Source of the DNA: Bimuria novae-zelandiae CBS 107.79
Taxonomy: Eukaryota > Ascomycota > Dothideomycetes > Pleosporales > Didymosphaeriaceae
NCBI GenBank assembly: GCA_010015655.1
Contig: ML976660.1
Coordinates: 720,252-784,251 of the forward strand
Direction: 5' to 3'
DNA: 64,000 bases
The stretch's first letter is position 1, and every line of letters starts with the position of its first letter. Under the pieces are notes generated by a model. The model was not told the DNA's origin and searched no databases. It worked only from the letters and a program-made list of their open reading frames with translations. This document shows positions 1 to 12,146 of the stretch, piece after piece. A program made the position numbers and the translations under genes.

Positions 1-66
1 GACAAGGACCCTTCTTACAAGCGAGTGGTTGTGGGTGACCACTGGAGAAGGCAGAAGTGGTGCTGA
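1..66 (+). CDS. C-terminal end of an unidentified gene (partial)
   Basis: Reading frame 1 is open from the first base and ends with TGA at 64-66. The last residues include DPSYKRVVVGDHWRRQKWC, which look like ordinary protein rather than random translation. The rest of the gene lies outside the window, so no function can be given. The call rests only on frame openness and composition, and chance is a real alternative. Confidence 0.35.
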   Translation, partial: DKDPSYKRVVVGDHWRRQKWC

Positions 67-792
67 TCTGAGGGTCGAGTTGGAGGAATGAGTGGACAGG
101 TCAGGAAGATGCGTATCACCAGTGTCTCTGTAGATAGCGTCCTTGATATGAGGATGACGACGAATGCGAAAGAGCTCCGTTCAGCGTTTTAGTGCCCTCC
201 AGGTGCTTGTGCTAACATTGGCCCATACGTTATGTCGCGAATTTATTCTAAATGTACTACTTCTTACTGGATATCGGAGTATTGTACCGTCATATTTGCC
301 TCGAGGTTGAAAACGTATTCGTGTTTGTGGCACATTGTTCAAGCATTGTTGCTATGCTTGAGGGACTCTCCTTGAACCCACAAAAATTGGGTCCTTCGTC
401 ACAGCTGCAATCGCACCTGGTACATCAGCTTATATATGGTAGACGCGTGAGAAAGTGTTACTATCATCGTGGTCTCAGTAAGTGGAGACGGCTGCATGGA
501 TGGTTAACCGATCCCGCTATCGATAAGCGAGCAGCTGAACCCGGCTATTCGTGCGATGACGCCGACTCCCAAAAGTCCGCGGCAACGTGTTAAAGAATCC
601 AGGCAATCGCCCAACAAAAAGCAATTCGCAACGTGTAGCCGCGAAGTTGCGACCTCTCTCTCACGCACACCCTTCTACACCTGTCGTATATCCGACGCGC
701 TTTGTCCGCGATTAATTGCGCAATCACGAAGAAGTTGGCCTTTGTGTGACCTACCCTGTCATAGCACACGTTGCCAAAACTCTGTCGCGGTG
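67..792. other. Intergenic, upstream of SEC12
   Basis: I see no conserved gene here. Open frames exist, including one from an ATG at 556 that runs in frame into SEC12, but the residues before position 793 do not resemble a SEC12 N-terminus. The stretch probably holds the SEC12 promoter and 5' leader. Confidence 0.5.
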
Positions 793-2726
793 ATGTCGCG
801 GCCTACAGTATCCAAAGCGCGAACTTCGTACCCGCTGTACTCTGCGACTTGGGCGACCAGCAAGCCCTCGTATCTCATTGTGGGCGGGGGAGGCGGCGCG
901 GGCCGTCATGGCGTGAAGAACAAGATCTCAGTATTCGACTTCAGCTCCCGCGCGCCGAACGTAGAGCCTTCCGCCGAGATAGACGCCTCGGAACATGACT
1001 CGGTGACATGCTTGGCTAGTCTAGGAACCAAGGATGGGGCGATACTGTACGCTGGGATCAACGATAGTGAGGAGGAACGATTGAAGGGGCAGAATGAGCA
1101 TCTCAAGGCTTTCGAGGTGCAGTTCCCCAAGACCGCTCAGGCCAAGGTATCCTTGCTCAGCAAAACTGCGCTGTTTACACCACCCGCGAGTGCAGGCGGG
1201 AAGAAAGAGGGCTACCAGCGCATTGTGCGCTTGTCACCACCAGTACAGCGGAACTCGAATGCGCCGAACAGGCGAATAGGCGCGGTGGCTTCATGCCTTG
1301 CCGGAGACGAGAACGAGATTGTCGTCTTCAGCGCAATATCTAACAAACCGGAGAACCCCAAGGACATTATACAGCGGATAACACTGCATAAGAGCCAGGA
1401 AGCGAACGATCTCGATATCTTGGACGAAGGCGAAGGCATCTTTCAACTGGCGTACTGCCTGAACAATGACGTCTACGTGCAGAAGATACAATATGATTTC
1501 AGCAAGAAGAGAACTCTGAGCAAGGGAGACGCTAATCGGATACACGCCTATACTGTCCCTTTTCCGGATCTCAACGAGAAAAAGGGACGTTCGAAGATTA
1601 GGTGTATACGCTGGTTTTCGCCTTCACATATTCTGCTGCTTGTGAACAAGCCTAATCGGAGCGGTGCTGAACTACTTGTGCTCAAGATGTACCGGGATGG
1701 AAATGCTGGGTCGATCATTTTGCGGAAAACCTTCCCAAAGCACGTCCAGGCGGCTGTTGACATGGACGTTGCCTTGCTTGATGCCGATGAAGAGGGAGCG
1801 TACCAGGCCGTGGTTGCTGTGGCTGCTATCGATGTCTCACTGACTGTCTTGACGATTGATTATCAGGGCAAGAAAACGGATACTATCAGCCGCTTCAGTC
1901 CGTTTGCGACGTACAAAGAGGTATGAGTCCAAAGAGGATAATACTAGAGCCACACTAATATTTACAGGTCCATGAATTGCAGATGACGAAAGTAGTCTTT
2001 TCTCCTTTTTTCAAACCTGAACCCAAGCCGGGCAAGAAACCAGGACCCCAATACCTCCGTCTAGCCACTACATCGCTTGGGAACTCTATCGATGTGGAGA
2101 CGTTCGAACTCTATGCTCTTTCGAACAAGACAAGTCCCCGCTATGTTCTCCAAAGCGCACGCTCAAGAGCCATAGCCGACACAGCCAAGTATATTGTCAT
2201 CGCTATGATCGTCGCTGCAGTCGCTCTCATACTTCAAGGCTTCGTCGACCCGGATGGTAGTCTTACCAAGGGGTTGATACCCGAGAGCATGCAGAATGCT
2301 GCGAAGAGCGTGAAAGCCCCCGGCGGTGTCGTGCACGATGTCAGGAGTGCGGCCAACCCTAACAACGCTGACTCTCCCGCTGCAAAAGCAACGCATCGAC
2401 TGCGGGACTTGCTCCACTTGCATCAGCACTCCCCTGACTCGGCCCAACCTCCTGCGTTGCAGAAGGCGCTTATCGTCCACCATGACGCTGACAACGACGG
2501 TGCTTTGAGTACAGAAGTCCACGAAGGCGAGCACGATGTGGTCAAGGAACACACGAAAGCTAAGCGATGGGAAGAATTGGAGCAGCATGAGCAGCATTGG
2601 TGGAGGGAGAAGTTGGTTGAAGCGGGCTTGTGGACGATAGAAGAGGGCGAGACTATTCTGAAGGGCGTCTTTTTCGGGCAGGCGGGCGCAATAATTGGGA
2701 GAGTGGCAGCTGAGGTCCTCGGGTAG
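793..2726 (+). CDS. SEC12: SEC12-like guanine nucleotide exchange factor for Sar1
   Basis: Exons 793-1920 and 1968-2726; the 47-nt intron runs from GTATGAG to TTTACAG with an ACTAATA branch site. The product is 628 residues. SEC12 is an ER membrane protein that loads Sar1 with GTP to start COPII coat assembly. The N-terminus has the family's glycine-rich loop and NKISVF strand (GGGGGAGRHGVKNKISVF, about residues 32-49), which in yeast Sec12 binds potassium and contacts Sar1. The cytosolic part to about residue 440 fits a seven-bladed propeller. One hydrophobic segment at about 449-469 (YIVIAMIVAAVALILQGF) is followed by a lumenal tail of about 160 residues, the expected type II topology. I chose the ATG at 793 because the conserved region starts just after it; an in-frame ATG at 556 is less likely. 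TOR follows 478 bp downstream on the same strand. Confidence 0.88.
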
Positions 2727-3204
2727 GCAGAGTGAGCGATCGGTCACGTATGAGGAGTAGGGGGACGGAAACGGCATGCGGTGAGCGGGAAAGGAAGTGG
2801 ATTACACGTCACAAACTTCACACGAGGGGAACACGTTGATAAGTATGGAAGTTCAAGGCAGGTACGATAATAGTATTATTTCAAGAAAAGCTCGCCCAAT
2901 GCGTGTTCAAACTGTCCAATTAATGTCATATGAGCAGAGCATGTGAGGCATGCAACCGCAGTAATGGACCGGGGAGCTGTCCCGATGGAGCAAGCGGTCA
3001 GGCGTTAAGCTCGTGGTAGGTGCACAACATCGATTGAACTAATTGGCGGCGCATGGCTTGTGATGTAGAGCGCAGCACGACTCCAATAGCTTTACCTCCC
3101 CCGCGCCTTCCCTCTTTTTCCCACATACCACCTGCGCTTCCTGCAGTTCATGGAAGACGCTCACACCCTTGCGCCCGCTGCTTGCCGACTGAGGTGAAGT
3201 CGAC
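2727..3204. other. Intergenic between SEC12 and TOR
   Basis: No gene seen. It should contain the SEC12 3' end and the TOR promoter. Pyrimidine-rich sequence lies just before the TOR start (about 3095-3150), as is common upstream of fungal genes. Confidence 0.5.
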
Positions 3205-6200
3205 ATGGCCATGCCGCAGCAGCAGCCCATCCCGTTGGCGTCGACGGTGGACCGTATTGTCCAGGAGCTGCGATCCAAGTGAGCGAATAATATCGCCCAC
3301 CAGGCAGAGAAGTACGGGCTGACAGTGCGGCAGAAATGACGACAACCGCCAGAAGGCGGCGCACATGGTGCGCCAGACGGTCGAGAATGCACACCGAGGT
3401 GAGCTTGCACGCGGACGCCGCCTGCTGTAGGGCGACATGGACTCACAGCGCGCAGAGCTGCCCCCGCAGGCATTCCAGCAATTCTACAATGACGTGAACA
3501 TGCGCATCTCGCAGCTCATCGTGGCGGGCAACGACAGCAGCGAACGCATAGGCGGCATCTACGCGCTGAACTCCCTAATCGATTTCCGCGGCGACGATGC
3601 CGGCCAGAAGACGACGCGCTTTGCGAGCTACCTGCGGAGCGTGATGCGGGGGGCAGACAACACGTCCATGGTCGTGGCTGCCAAAGCCCTCGGACGGCTG
3701 GCGAAGCCCGGCGGCACCCTCACGGCGGAGCTGGTCGAAGCAGAGGTCAAGGTCGCGCTGGAATGGCTGCAGATGGAGCGCAGCGAGAGCCGCCGGTTCG
3801 CCGCTGTGCTCATCCTGCGCGAGCTGGCCAAGAACTCGCCTACGCTGATGTACCAGTGGATCGCCCAGATCTTCGATGTCATCTGGGTTGCCCTCCGCGA
3901 TCCAAAAGTTCTTATCAGAGAGTCGGCCGCCGAGGCAATCAGTGCCTGTTTCGAGATCATCTCCCCGCGCGATTCGCAGATGCGCCAGCTGTGGTTCGAG
4001 CGCGTGTACAACGAGATCTTGAAGGGCTTCGATCTGAATACGAATGAGGCGATACACGGGTCCCTGCTCACCATGAAAGAGCTCCTGGACAAGAGCGCCA
4101 TGTTCATGAACGAGCACAAATACAAAGAGACGGTGGAGACGGTGCTGAGATACAGGGAGCACCGCGATGCGCTCGTGAGACGCGAGGTCGTGCTCATCAT
4201 TCCTATTCTTGCCAGCTATTCTCCGACCGAGTTTGCGGCCAAGTACCTGCACCAGTGCATGCTGCACCTCCAGGGTTTAATCAGGAAGGACCGCGATAGA
4301 GACAAGGCCTTTATGGCCATCGGCCAGATTGCCAATGCCGTGGGCGTTGCAATTACCCCGTATCTCGATGGCATCCTGGGTTTCATTCAAGATGGACTGA
4401 CGGCCAAAGCGCGCAACAAAGCCATCAACGAGGCCCCCATTTTCCAGTGTCTCAGTATGATTGCGGCAGCTGTCGGTCAAGCGTTGAGCAAGAACGTGGA
4501 ACGCCTCCTCGAACCTATCTTCTCCTGCGGCCTAAGCGACTCACTTTTCCAGGCTCTTGTCGACATGGCACACTACGTACCGCCTTGTCGACCCATCATC
4601 CAGGAGAAACTTTTGGACCTTCTGAGCCAGATTCTGGCTGGTCGACACTACTTACCGCTGGGTAGTCCCCACCAAGAACGTCAACCACCTCATATTTGGA
4701 CACGCGACCACAAGGATCCTGCAATCATCGTTCAGCGGGAACAAGAGATCGCCCTCGCTCTACATACGCTTGGTAGCTTCGACTTCACTGGACACGTTTT
4801 GAATGAGTTTGTGCGCGATGTCGCGATCCGCTACGTTGAAGCAGATAGCCCTGAGATACGCAAGCGCGCTGCATTGACATGTTGCCAGCTGTTTGTGAAG
4901 GACCCGATCGTGCATCAGACGAGTGTTCAAGCCACCAAGGTTGTTGGCGACATTATTGAGAAGCTTCTCACGGTCGGTGTCGGTGATATCGACCCTGAGA
5001 TCCGGTGGGAAGTTCTAATGGCGCTGGACGCTCGCTTTGACCGCCACCTCGGGAAAGCGGACAACATTAGAACTCTGTTCCTGGCCCTTAACGACGAAGT
5101 TTTCGCTATTCGCGAAGCTGCCATGTCCATCATCGGCCGACTCACAGTCGTCAACCCGGCATACGTCTTTCCATCCTTACGCAAGGTGCTTCTTCAACTT
5201 TTAACCGAAGTCAACTATTCGAACAGTCCTCGGAGTAAAGAGGAGAGTGCTAGGCTGATAAGTAATCTCGTCGGAGCTGCAGACCATTTGATCAAGCCCC
5301 TCGTGGATCCGATAGTAGCGGTTCTCCTTCCTAAGGCCAAAGATGCAAACCCGGAGGTCGCTTCAACAACACTCAAAGCTATTGGTGATTTGGCTACTGT
5401 CGGCGGCGAAAGCATGTCAAAATACATCCCGGAGCTCATGCCCATCATCCTAGACTTCATACAAGACCTAGCTTCAGATTCCAAGCGCTTTGCGGCCTTG
5501 CGTGCTCTCGGTCAGCTTGCGACAAATGTCGGCTATGTCATGGAACCATACCGTGATTATCCTGAGCTCATGAACATCCTGATGAATATTGTCAAAACCG
5601 AACCTGAAGGCGAGCTTCGACGTGAGACTGTAAAGCTCATGGGGACCATTGGTGCACTGGATCCGGACGAATATCAGAAAATCATGGAGCAGTCTCCCGA
5701 CAAGCATCTCATCCTTGAAGCTCAAGCTGTCACCGACGTCTCGCTGATCATGCAAGGGATAACGCCATCCAATGAAGAATATTATCCAACTATCGTGATC
5801 AACACGCTTATGGGGTTGCTAAAGGACACGTCGCTCTCGCAATTCCACTCTTCGGTCGTAGACGCAGTCATGAATATATACGCTACCATGGGTTTGAAAT
5901 GCGTCCCATTCCTTAATCAGGTGGTCCCGGGCTTCTTGCAGGTCATTCGCGCTGCACCTACAGGTAGGACCGAAGGTTATTTCAATCAGCTCAGTCAGCT
6001 CGTTCGCATCGTCCGCCAACATATCCGCCCTTACTTACCGTCTATTCTTGCCACAATTCAGGACTTTTGGGGTAGCAGTACTCAGCTCCAGGCAACAATA
6101 CTCTCGCTTATTGAGTCCATTGCGAAATCGCTAGAGGGAGAGTTCAAGGTGTATCTCGCGGATGTCCTCCCTCTAATGCTGGGTGTGATGGAGACGGATC

Positions 6201-9200
6201 AGACTCCTCAGCGTGTGCCCTCCACGAGGGTGTTACACGCATTCTTGATTTTCGGTTCTAGTGCAGAGGAGTACATGCATCTCATCGTTCCGGTCATGGT
6301 CAATATGTTCGACAAGCCCGGCCAGCCGGTGTTCCTCCGCAAACAGGCAATGGAGACACTGGGCCGCCTATCGAAGCAAGTCAACATCTCAGAGTTCTCT
6401 GCACGCATAGTCCAGCCGATCTGTCGAGTGCTTGCGGGTAACGACCCTTCCCTCAAGCAGGCTGCTCTTGAGACGCTTTGTGCCCTCATCTTCCAACTCG
6501 GCCCCGATTACATTCATTTCGTACCGACAGTTAACAAGATCCTTGTCACGCACAAAGTACCGCATGAGAACTACGGACGTATTGTTTCGAAGTTACAGAA
6601 AGGCGAGCCATTACCCCAAGATCTCAGTCCCGATGAGCGATACGGAGAGGACGACGAAGACATCAATCCTGCCGAGATCCAGACCAAGAAGTTGGCTGTG
6701 AATCAGCAGCATCTGAAACAAGCCTGGGAGGCATCCTCCAAAACCACACGGGAGGACTGGGTCGAATGGATGCGGAGGTTCAGTGTCGAGCTACTTCGAG
6801 AATCTCCGCAACAAGCCTTGCGAGCCTGCACCCCGCTAGCGAGTGTCTACAATCCCATTGCTAGGACCCTGTTCAATTCCGCATTTGTATCCTGTTGGAC
6901 TGAATTGTACGACCAGTACCAAGAAGAGCTTGTGCGATCCATTGAGACGGCTCTCACGTCGCCTAACATTCCACCTGAGATCCTTCAAATTCTCCTCAAC
7001 TTGGCAGAGTTCATGGAACACGACGACAAAGCCCTTCCAATCGATGTTAGAATCCTCGGCATGTACGCAGGCAAATGTCATGCTTTCGCCAAAGCACTCC
7101 ACTATAAGGAGCTCGAGTTCAACGCAGAGCAGAATTCTAGCGCTGTGGAAGCCCTTATCAGTATAAACAACCAGCTCCAGCAGACTGATGCTGCGTTCGG
7201 TATCCTACGTAAGGCACAGGGTTACAACGACGTAGAGCTGAAAGAGACGTGGTTCGAAAAGCTGCAGAGATGGGAGGAGGCTCTTCTGTCCTATCAGCGT
7301 CGTGAGAAAGATGACCCAGATTCTTTTGAGATCACAATGGGCAAGATGCGCTGTTTACACGCGCTTGGAGAGTGGGATCTCCTTTCCAGTCTTTCCAAGG
7401 AGAAGTGGGCAAACGCTTCGCAAGAGTATCGGAAGGCGATAGCACCGCTTGCCGCGGCTGCCGCGTGGGGTCTGGGCAAATTCGCGGACATGGACTCTTA
7501 CCTCACCGTCATGAAAGAACAGTCACCTGACCGGGCTTTCTTCGCATCTATCGTCAATATACACAACAACCGTTTCGAGATCGCAACGGAAGAGATTGCT
7601 AAAGCACGCAGAGGCCTAGATACAGAGCTGAGCTCACTACTGGGTGAATCGTACCAGCGCGCCTACCTGCCGATGATTCGCGTCCAGATGTTGGCCGAAT
7701 TGGAGGAGATCATGCTTTACAAGCAGAACGACGGTAACCTCGAGAAGCAAGCTAGTATGCGTAGGACCTGGATGAAGCGCCTCAAGGGCTTACAACCGAA
7801 CCCGGAAGTTTGGCAGCGCATGATGAAGGTCCGACAACTGGTTATCACACCACAACAGAGTCTCGACATGTGGATCAAGTACACCAACCTTTGTCGCAAG
7901 AACGAGCGTCTGGGTCTCGCGGAGAAAGGCCTACAGAAATTGCTCGACATTGATAATGGCGACGTCTTTGCTTGTGTGCGAGAAAACGTTAACAAGATCG
8001 CGTATCCTGTATCTTACGCGGCGTTCAAGCTTATGTGGGGTGCAGCAGGTCGCAAAGAGGAGGCGCTTGAGATGCTAAAGGATTTCACTGCCAAATTAGC
8101 GGACGATGTTGCTATGCGAGCGCGAGCTGCTCAGAACGGCATGATGCCACCGAATGGCATGCAGGGTATGACTAACGGTCATCCGGTTAACCTCATTAAC
8201 CCATTCGCCGCTGCCAACGGTGTCAATGGCGTGAATGGTATGAACGGTTCCAGCATGCTGAACAATTCCAACCCGTACAACTCGCCCGCCGAGCTAGTAG
8301 AGTGCCAGAGGTTGCTCGCCAAATGTTACCACAAAGTCGGAGAATGGCAATCACATTTGCAAAACGGCGAATGGGAGCACGAACAGGTTCATGAGATCCT
8401 ATCAGCTTACTCTGCGGCGACACGATACAATAAAGACTGGTACAAGGCGTGGCACTCTTGGGCTTTGGCTAACTTCGAGGTTGTCAATTCGCTCACCTCA
8501 CAGGCTGACCGTGAGTCTACGGAACTACCTCCGAGTGTCGTCCACGAGCATATCATTCCTGCCATCACTGGCTTCTTCAAGTCGATCGCTTTGTCGTCTG
8601 CCAGCTCGCTTCAGGATACGCTACGTCTACTTACGCTATGGTTCAGCCATGGTGGAATCGCCGACGTCAACAGGACTGTGTCGGATGGGACGAAGCAAGT
8701 GCCTATCGATACCTGGCTCGAAGTCATTCCCCAGCTCTTAGCCCGTATCAACCAACCCAACCCTACGATCCGACAGTCGATTCACCAATTGCTCAGCGAA
8801 GTCGGCAAGGCGCACCCGCAGGCTTTGGTCTTCCCCTTGACCGTCTCCATGAAGTCTGATATTTCCAGACGGCAACGTTCTGCCAAGGAACTCATGGAAG
8901 CTATGCGTGAACATTCGCCACGTCTCGTCGAGCAGGCCGATCTTGTCAGCAATGAACTTATCCGTATTGCTGTACTTTGGCACGAGCAGTGGCACGAGGG
9001 TCTTGAGGAGGCATCCCGGCTGTATTTCGGTGACCATAACATAGAAGGTATGTTCGCGACACTCGCACCGCTACATGCTATGATCGATCGAGGTCCGGAG
9101 ACGTTGCGCGAAATCAGCTTCATCCAATCGTTTGGTCGGGAATTGCAAGAGGCTCGCGATTGGTGCAACACATTCCGTACATCTGGAGAGATGGGCGACC

Positions 9201-10612
9201 TCAATCAAGCATGGGATCTCTACTATCAGGTCTTCCGGAAGATTTCTCGTCAACTACCTTCGCTTATGACACTGGAGCTTCAGTATGTCTCGCCTAAACT
9301 CAAGGAAGCCCACGACCTCGAGCTAGCTGTACCTGGGACATACCAGGTTGGTAAACCTGTCATATGTATTCAGTCATTCAGCCCAGTGGCCTCGGTCATC
9401 CAATCCAAGCAAAGGCCCAGGAAGCTGGAGATGCAAGGCAGTGACGGGAAAACGCATATGCATATCCTAAAGGGTCATGAAGATATCCGTCAAGATGAAC
9501 GTGTCATGCAACTTTTCGGCCTGTGCAACACGCTGCTAATGAATGACACTGAGAGCCGGAAAAGGCATCTCAATATCCAAATTTTTCCCGTCGTACCGCT
9601 CTCTACCCAATCCGGCCTCCTCGGGTTCGTTCCCAATTCCGATACGCTCCACGTCCTTATCCGAGAGTACCGCGACAGCCGTAAGATCTTGCTTAACATC
9701 GAGCATCGTATTATGTTGCAGATGGCGCCGGACTATGATTGTCTCACCCTCATGCAGAAAGTCGAGGTGTTCGGTTATGCACTGGACAACACGACCGGCC
9801 AGGATCTATACCGCGTCCTTTGGCTTAAGAGTAAGAGCTCCGAGGCCTGGCTTGATCGGAGAACGAATTACACGCGCTCCCTGGCTGTCATGTCAATGGT
9901 GGGATACATCCTTGGACTGGGAGATCGTCATCCAAGCAACCTCATGCTTGATCGTATCACTGGAAAGATCGTACACATCGATTTTGGCGATTGCTTCGAG
10001 GTTGCAATGCACCGCGAGAAATATCCCGAGAGAGTACCGTTCAGGCTGACCAGGATGCTCACGTATGCCATGGAAGTCAGCAATATCGAGGGCAGTTACC
10101 GGACGACTTGTGAGCACGTGATGCGCGTCTTGAGAACGAACAAGGAGTCTGTCATGGCCGTTCTCGAAGCCGTAAGTTACCTTCCTCTATTCTACTTGAC
10201 TTCGCACACTCGTGGACATATAAGCTAACAGTGGCAATAGTTCATACACGATCCCCTCCTCACTTGGCGCCTTACCAACCGTGACTCGCCCCCCGAGCCA
10301 AATTTCCCTTCGGAGCGCCGCCAGTCCATCATTGGCGCTGATCCCGGTAACCTTGACAATATGTCCTCGCTTGTCCGTGGGCGGCATCGCTCGAGCATTG
10401 CGCCCGTCCCACAGAACGAGGCAGAGGCCAAGGAGGTCCAGAATGCGCGGGCTCTTCAGGTGCTGAGTCGCGTGAAGGAGAAACTGACGGGCAAGGATTT
10501 CAACAATAGGGAGGAGATGGGCGTGGCCATGCAAGTCGATCGACTGATCAAGGAGGCGACGAACTTGGAAAATCTGTGTCAGCATTACATCGGCTGGTGC
10601 AGTTTTTGGTAA
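3205..10612 (+). CDS. TOR: TOR (target of rapamycin) protein kinase
   Basis: Exons 3205-3278, 3334-3398, 3456-10171 and 10241-10612 keep phase throughout and give 2408 residues, normal for TOR. It is the PIKK-family Ser/Thr kinase that controls growth in response to nutrients as the core of TORC1/TORC2. The two short 5' exons restore the conserved N-terminus (TVDRIVQELRSKN, then NRQKAAHMVRQ and PPQAFQQFYNDVN). HEAT repeats fill about residues 50-1150 and the FAT domain follows. The FRB domain is about 1877-1975, with serine 1900 in EEASRLYFG at the position where yeast mutations give rapamycin resistance, so sensitivity is predicted. The kinase has GLGDRHPSN (from 2200, catalytic Asp 2203) and HIDFGD (Asp 2222). 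The last 33 residues are a FATC domain ending CQHYIGWCSFW. An apparent ATG at 3437 lies in intron 2 and is not the start. An Asn/Gly-rich insert (about 1615-1660) splits the FAT region. Confidence 0.97.
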
Positions 10613-10670
10613 AGGAAAACGAGCGATTGTCGTACGATGATCGATGTATGCGCGAGGAAAGGTGAGTCAG

Positions 10671-10760
10671 GGACAGTGGGCGTATGATGGTATGGCACAG
10701 GGACAGTGGGCGTATGATGGTATGGCACAGGGACAGTGGGCGTATGATGGTATGGCACAG
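10671..10760. repeat. 30-bp tandem repeat, three exact copies
   Basis: The unit begins GGACAGTGGGCGTATGATGG and is repeated three times with no mismatch, starting 58 bp after the TOR stop codon, so it probably lies in the TOR 3' UTR. The following 325 bp (10761-11085) hold no gene I can see. Confidence 0.95.
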
Positions 10761-11085
10761 GGAAAGGACTATCCTGCATGTGATTTTCTAAAGCGGCATT
10801 GTATGGTGTTTATGGGCCTTTGATAAGGTGTAGGCCGTTCTTCCGCATCAGCCGGCACTTGTAGTATATTTTACTGAGTGGAGTGGAGGGTATGATTAGA
10901 CTGGATGTGCAGGCCTTGCACTTCGAATAGAGCTTTCCGTTCAGGCTGGATTATGTTTGCGGCGCTGTGACTAGACGGGACGCAATTGACCCCGCAATTC
11001 CGGGAGGTGGGATGATGAGAAGCCGGTGTGAGATAGCTACTCACCTTCACTATCACGACTTGATAACCGCTGGACAGGCTCTCGC

Positions 11086-12146
11086 TTGTTAAAGCCAGGC
11101 TGCTCCTACTTCAGAGCTTCTTCCAATGTCCTTCTCTTACTACAACCGGATACTAGATTTCGCAGCAAAAGCCCTACAACGCTACAGCTGATAAACCACG
11201 CCCTTGCGGTGACGGTGAGCAGGGCTTTTCGTAGGCACGATACGGGGCCTTCTAACCAAGCTGCGAATTCCCCGAAGCGCGATGACAAGCCGCCCGCTCC
11301 CGATGTCGAGCTTCAAGACTGGAACGACGCATGGAACGACGGCCCTTCCAGTTCAGCTGACGATCCTCCTGCGCAAGAAATTGAGACTCTGGCTCAGTGG
11401 GCGCCTAGCCCGCCCTCGAACAACCCGACCCTGCGAGCGCGTCTGTACACGAGGGCTCGCAAGGCTTCTTCACACTTTCTCAACCACAAGACCGTCTGGC
11501 AACGAACATCATCAAAAGCTTCCAAACCCCACGAACCTTCACGTCCCTTGTCCCTGGCAAGTTTTCTAATACTGCTAAGATCTACGCAGCATGTGCTATG
11601 AAGCAAGCACTCCAAAAGCTCAAAGACTACGCAGTCTGGGTGAAAAATTGGATCAAGCGCAACCCGGATAAGTTCGCCATTTTCCTGGTCTGCATAATTT
11701 TGGCCGCAGTCGCTCCACACATCCTCGGAGCAATTGGGTTCAGTGCAGCTGGCCCGGTGGCTGGTAAGTTGCGACGCTTGCATCATCGGGAACGAGGCTA
11801 ACGTGCGATAGGAAGCGCAGCAGCAGCATGGCAAACATCCATTGGGCCGGTCGCGGCTGGCTCGTCGTTCGCGTTCTTGCAAAGCGTGGCCATGGGGGGT
11901 GCTGCAGCTTCGGCATTTGGGCTCGCCGTTTTCGGGGTTTCGGGCGTGGTCGCTTGTGGCATCAAGAAGGCCTGGGATAGCTATCCCCCGCATGGCCAAC
12001 ATCGCCCTGGCACGGGCCACCATTTGAGGGCCAATCGGATGAATTGCTCCGACCCGGCAGAACACCAAGAATTATGCCTCTGTAGGGTAACTTCGCATAG
12101 ATTTTGCATCTCTAAGGGCTTTAAGATAGGTTTACATAATAGTTAA
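11086..12146 (+). CDS. ISG12/IFI6-like small membrane protein gene, 3' end altered by a transposon
   Basis: Proposed exons are 11086-11493, 11562-11763 and 11812-12146, in phase, giving 314 residues as it now reads. The 48-nt second intron (GTAAGTT to GCGATAG) is firm; the first has a weak donor (GTCTGG) and is tentative, as is the start. The C-terminal half carries a hydrophobic stretch (FAIFLVCIILAAVAPHILG) and the family pattern GFSAAGPVAGSAAAAWQ, then SSFAFLQSVAMGGAAASA, seen in interferon-inducible 6-16 (IFI6/IFI27/ISG12) proteins, which insert into mitochondrial or other membranes. Fungal members exist but their role is unclear to me. The codons reading W-D-S are followed by TA, then the transposon end. 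Removing the element restores TAG, so the last 54 residues are transposon-encoded read-through. Confidence 0.65.
11984..12020 (+). repeat. Left terminal inverted repeat (37 bp) of the piggyBac-like element
   Basis: Exact reverse complement of 14241-14277. It reads through in the frame of the upstream ISG12-like gene. Similarity continues inward for about 25 bp, with the right copy differing mainly by C-to-T and G-to-A changes. Confidence 0.93.

Noticed and set aside
556..792. N-terminal extension of SEC12 from the ATG at 556
   Set aside because: In frame, but the residues are Arg/Ser/Cys-rich and unlike any SEC12; the family N-terminus starts right after 793.
3437..3455. ATG at 3437 as the TOR start (M-D-S-Q-R)
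   Set aside because: Two short upstream exons restore the conserved TOR N-terminus in phase, and 3399-3455 is an intron ending GCGCAG.
10671..10760. CRISPR-like array
   Set aside because: Units are directly contiguous with no spacers, in a eukaryotic genome; a simple tandem repeat.
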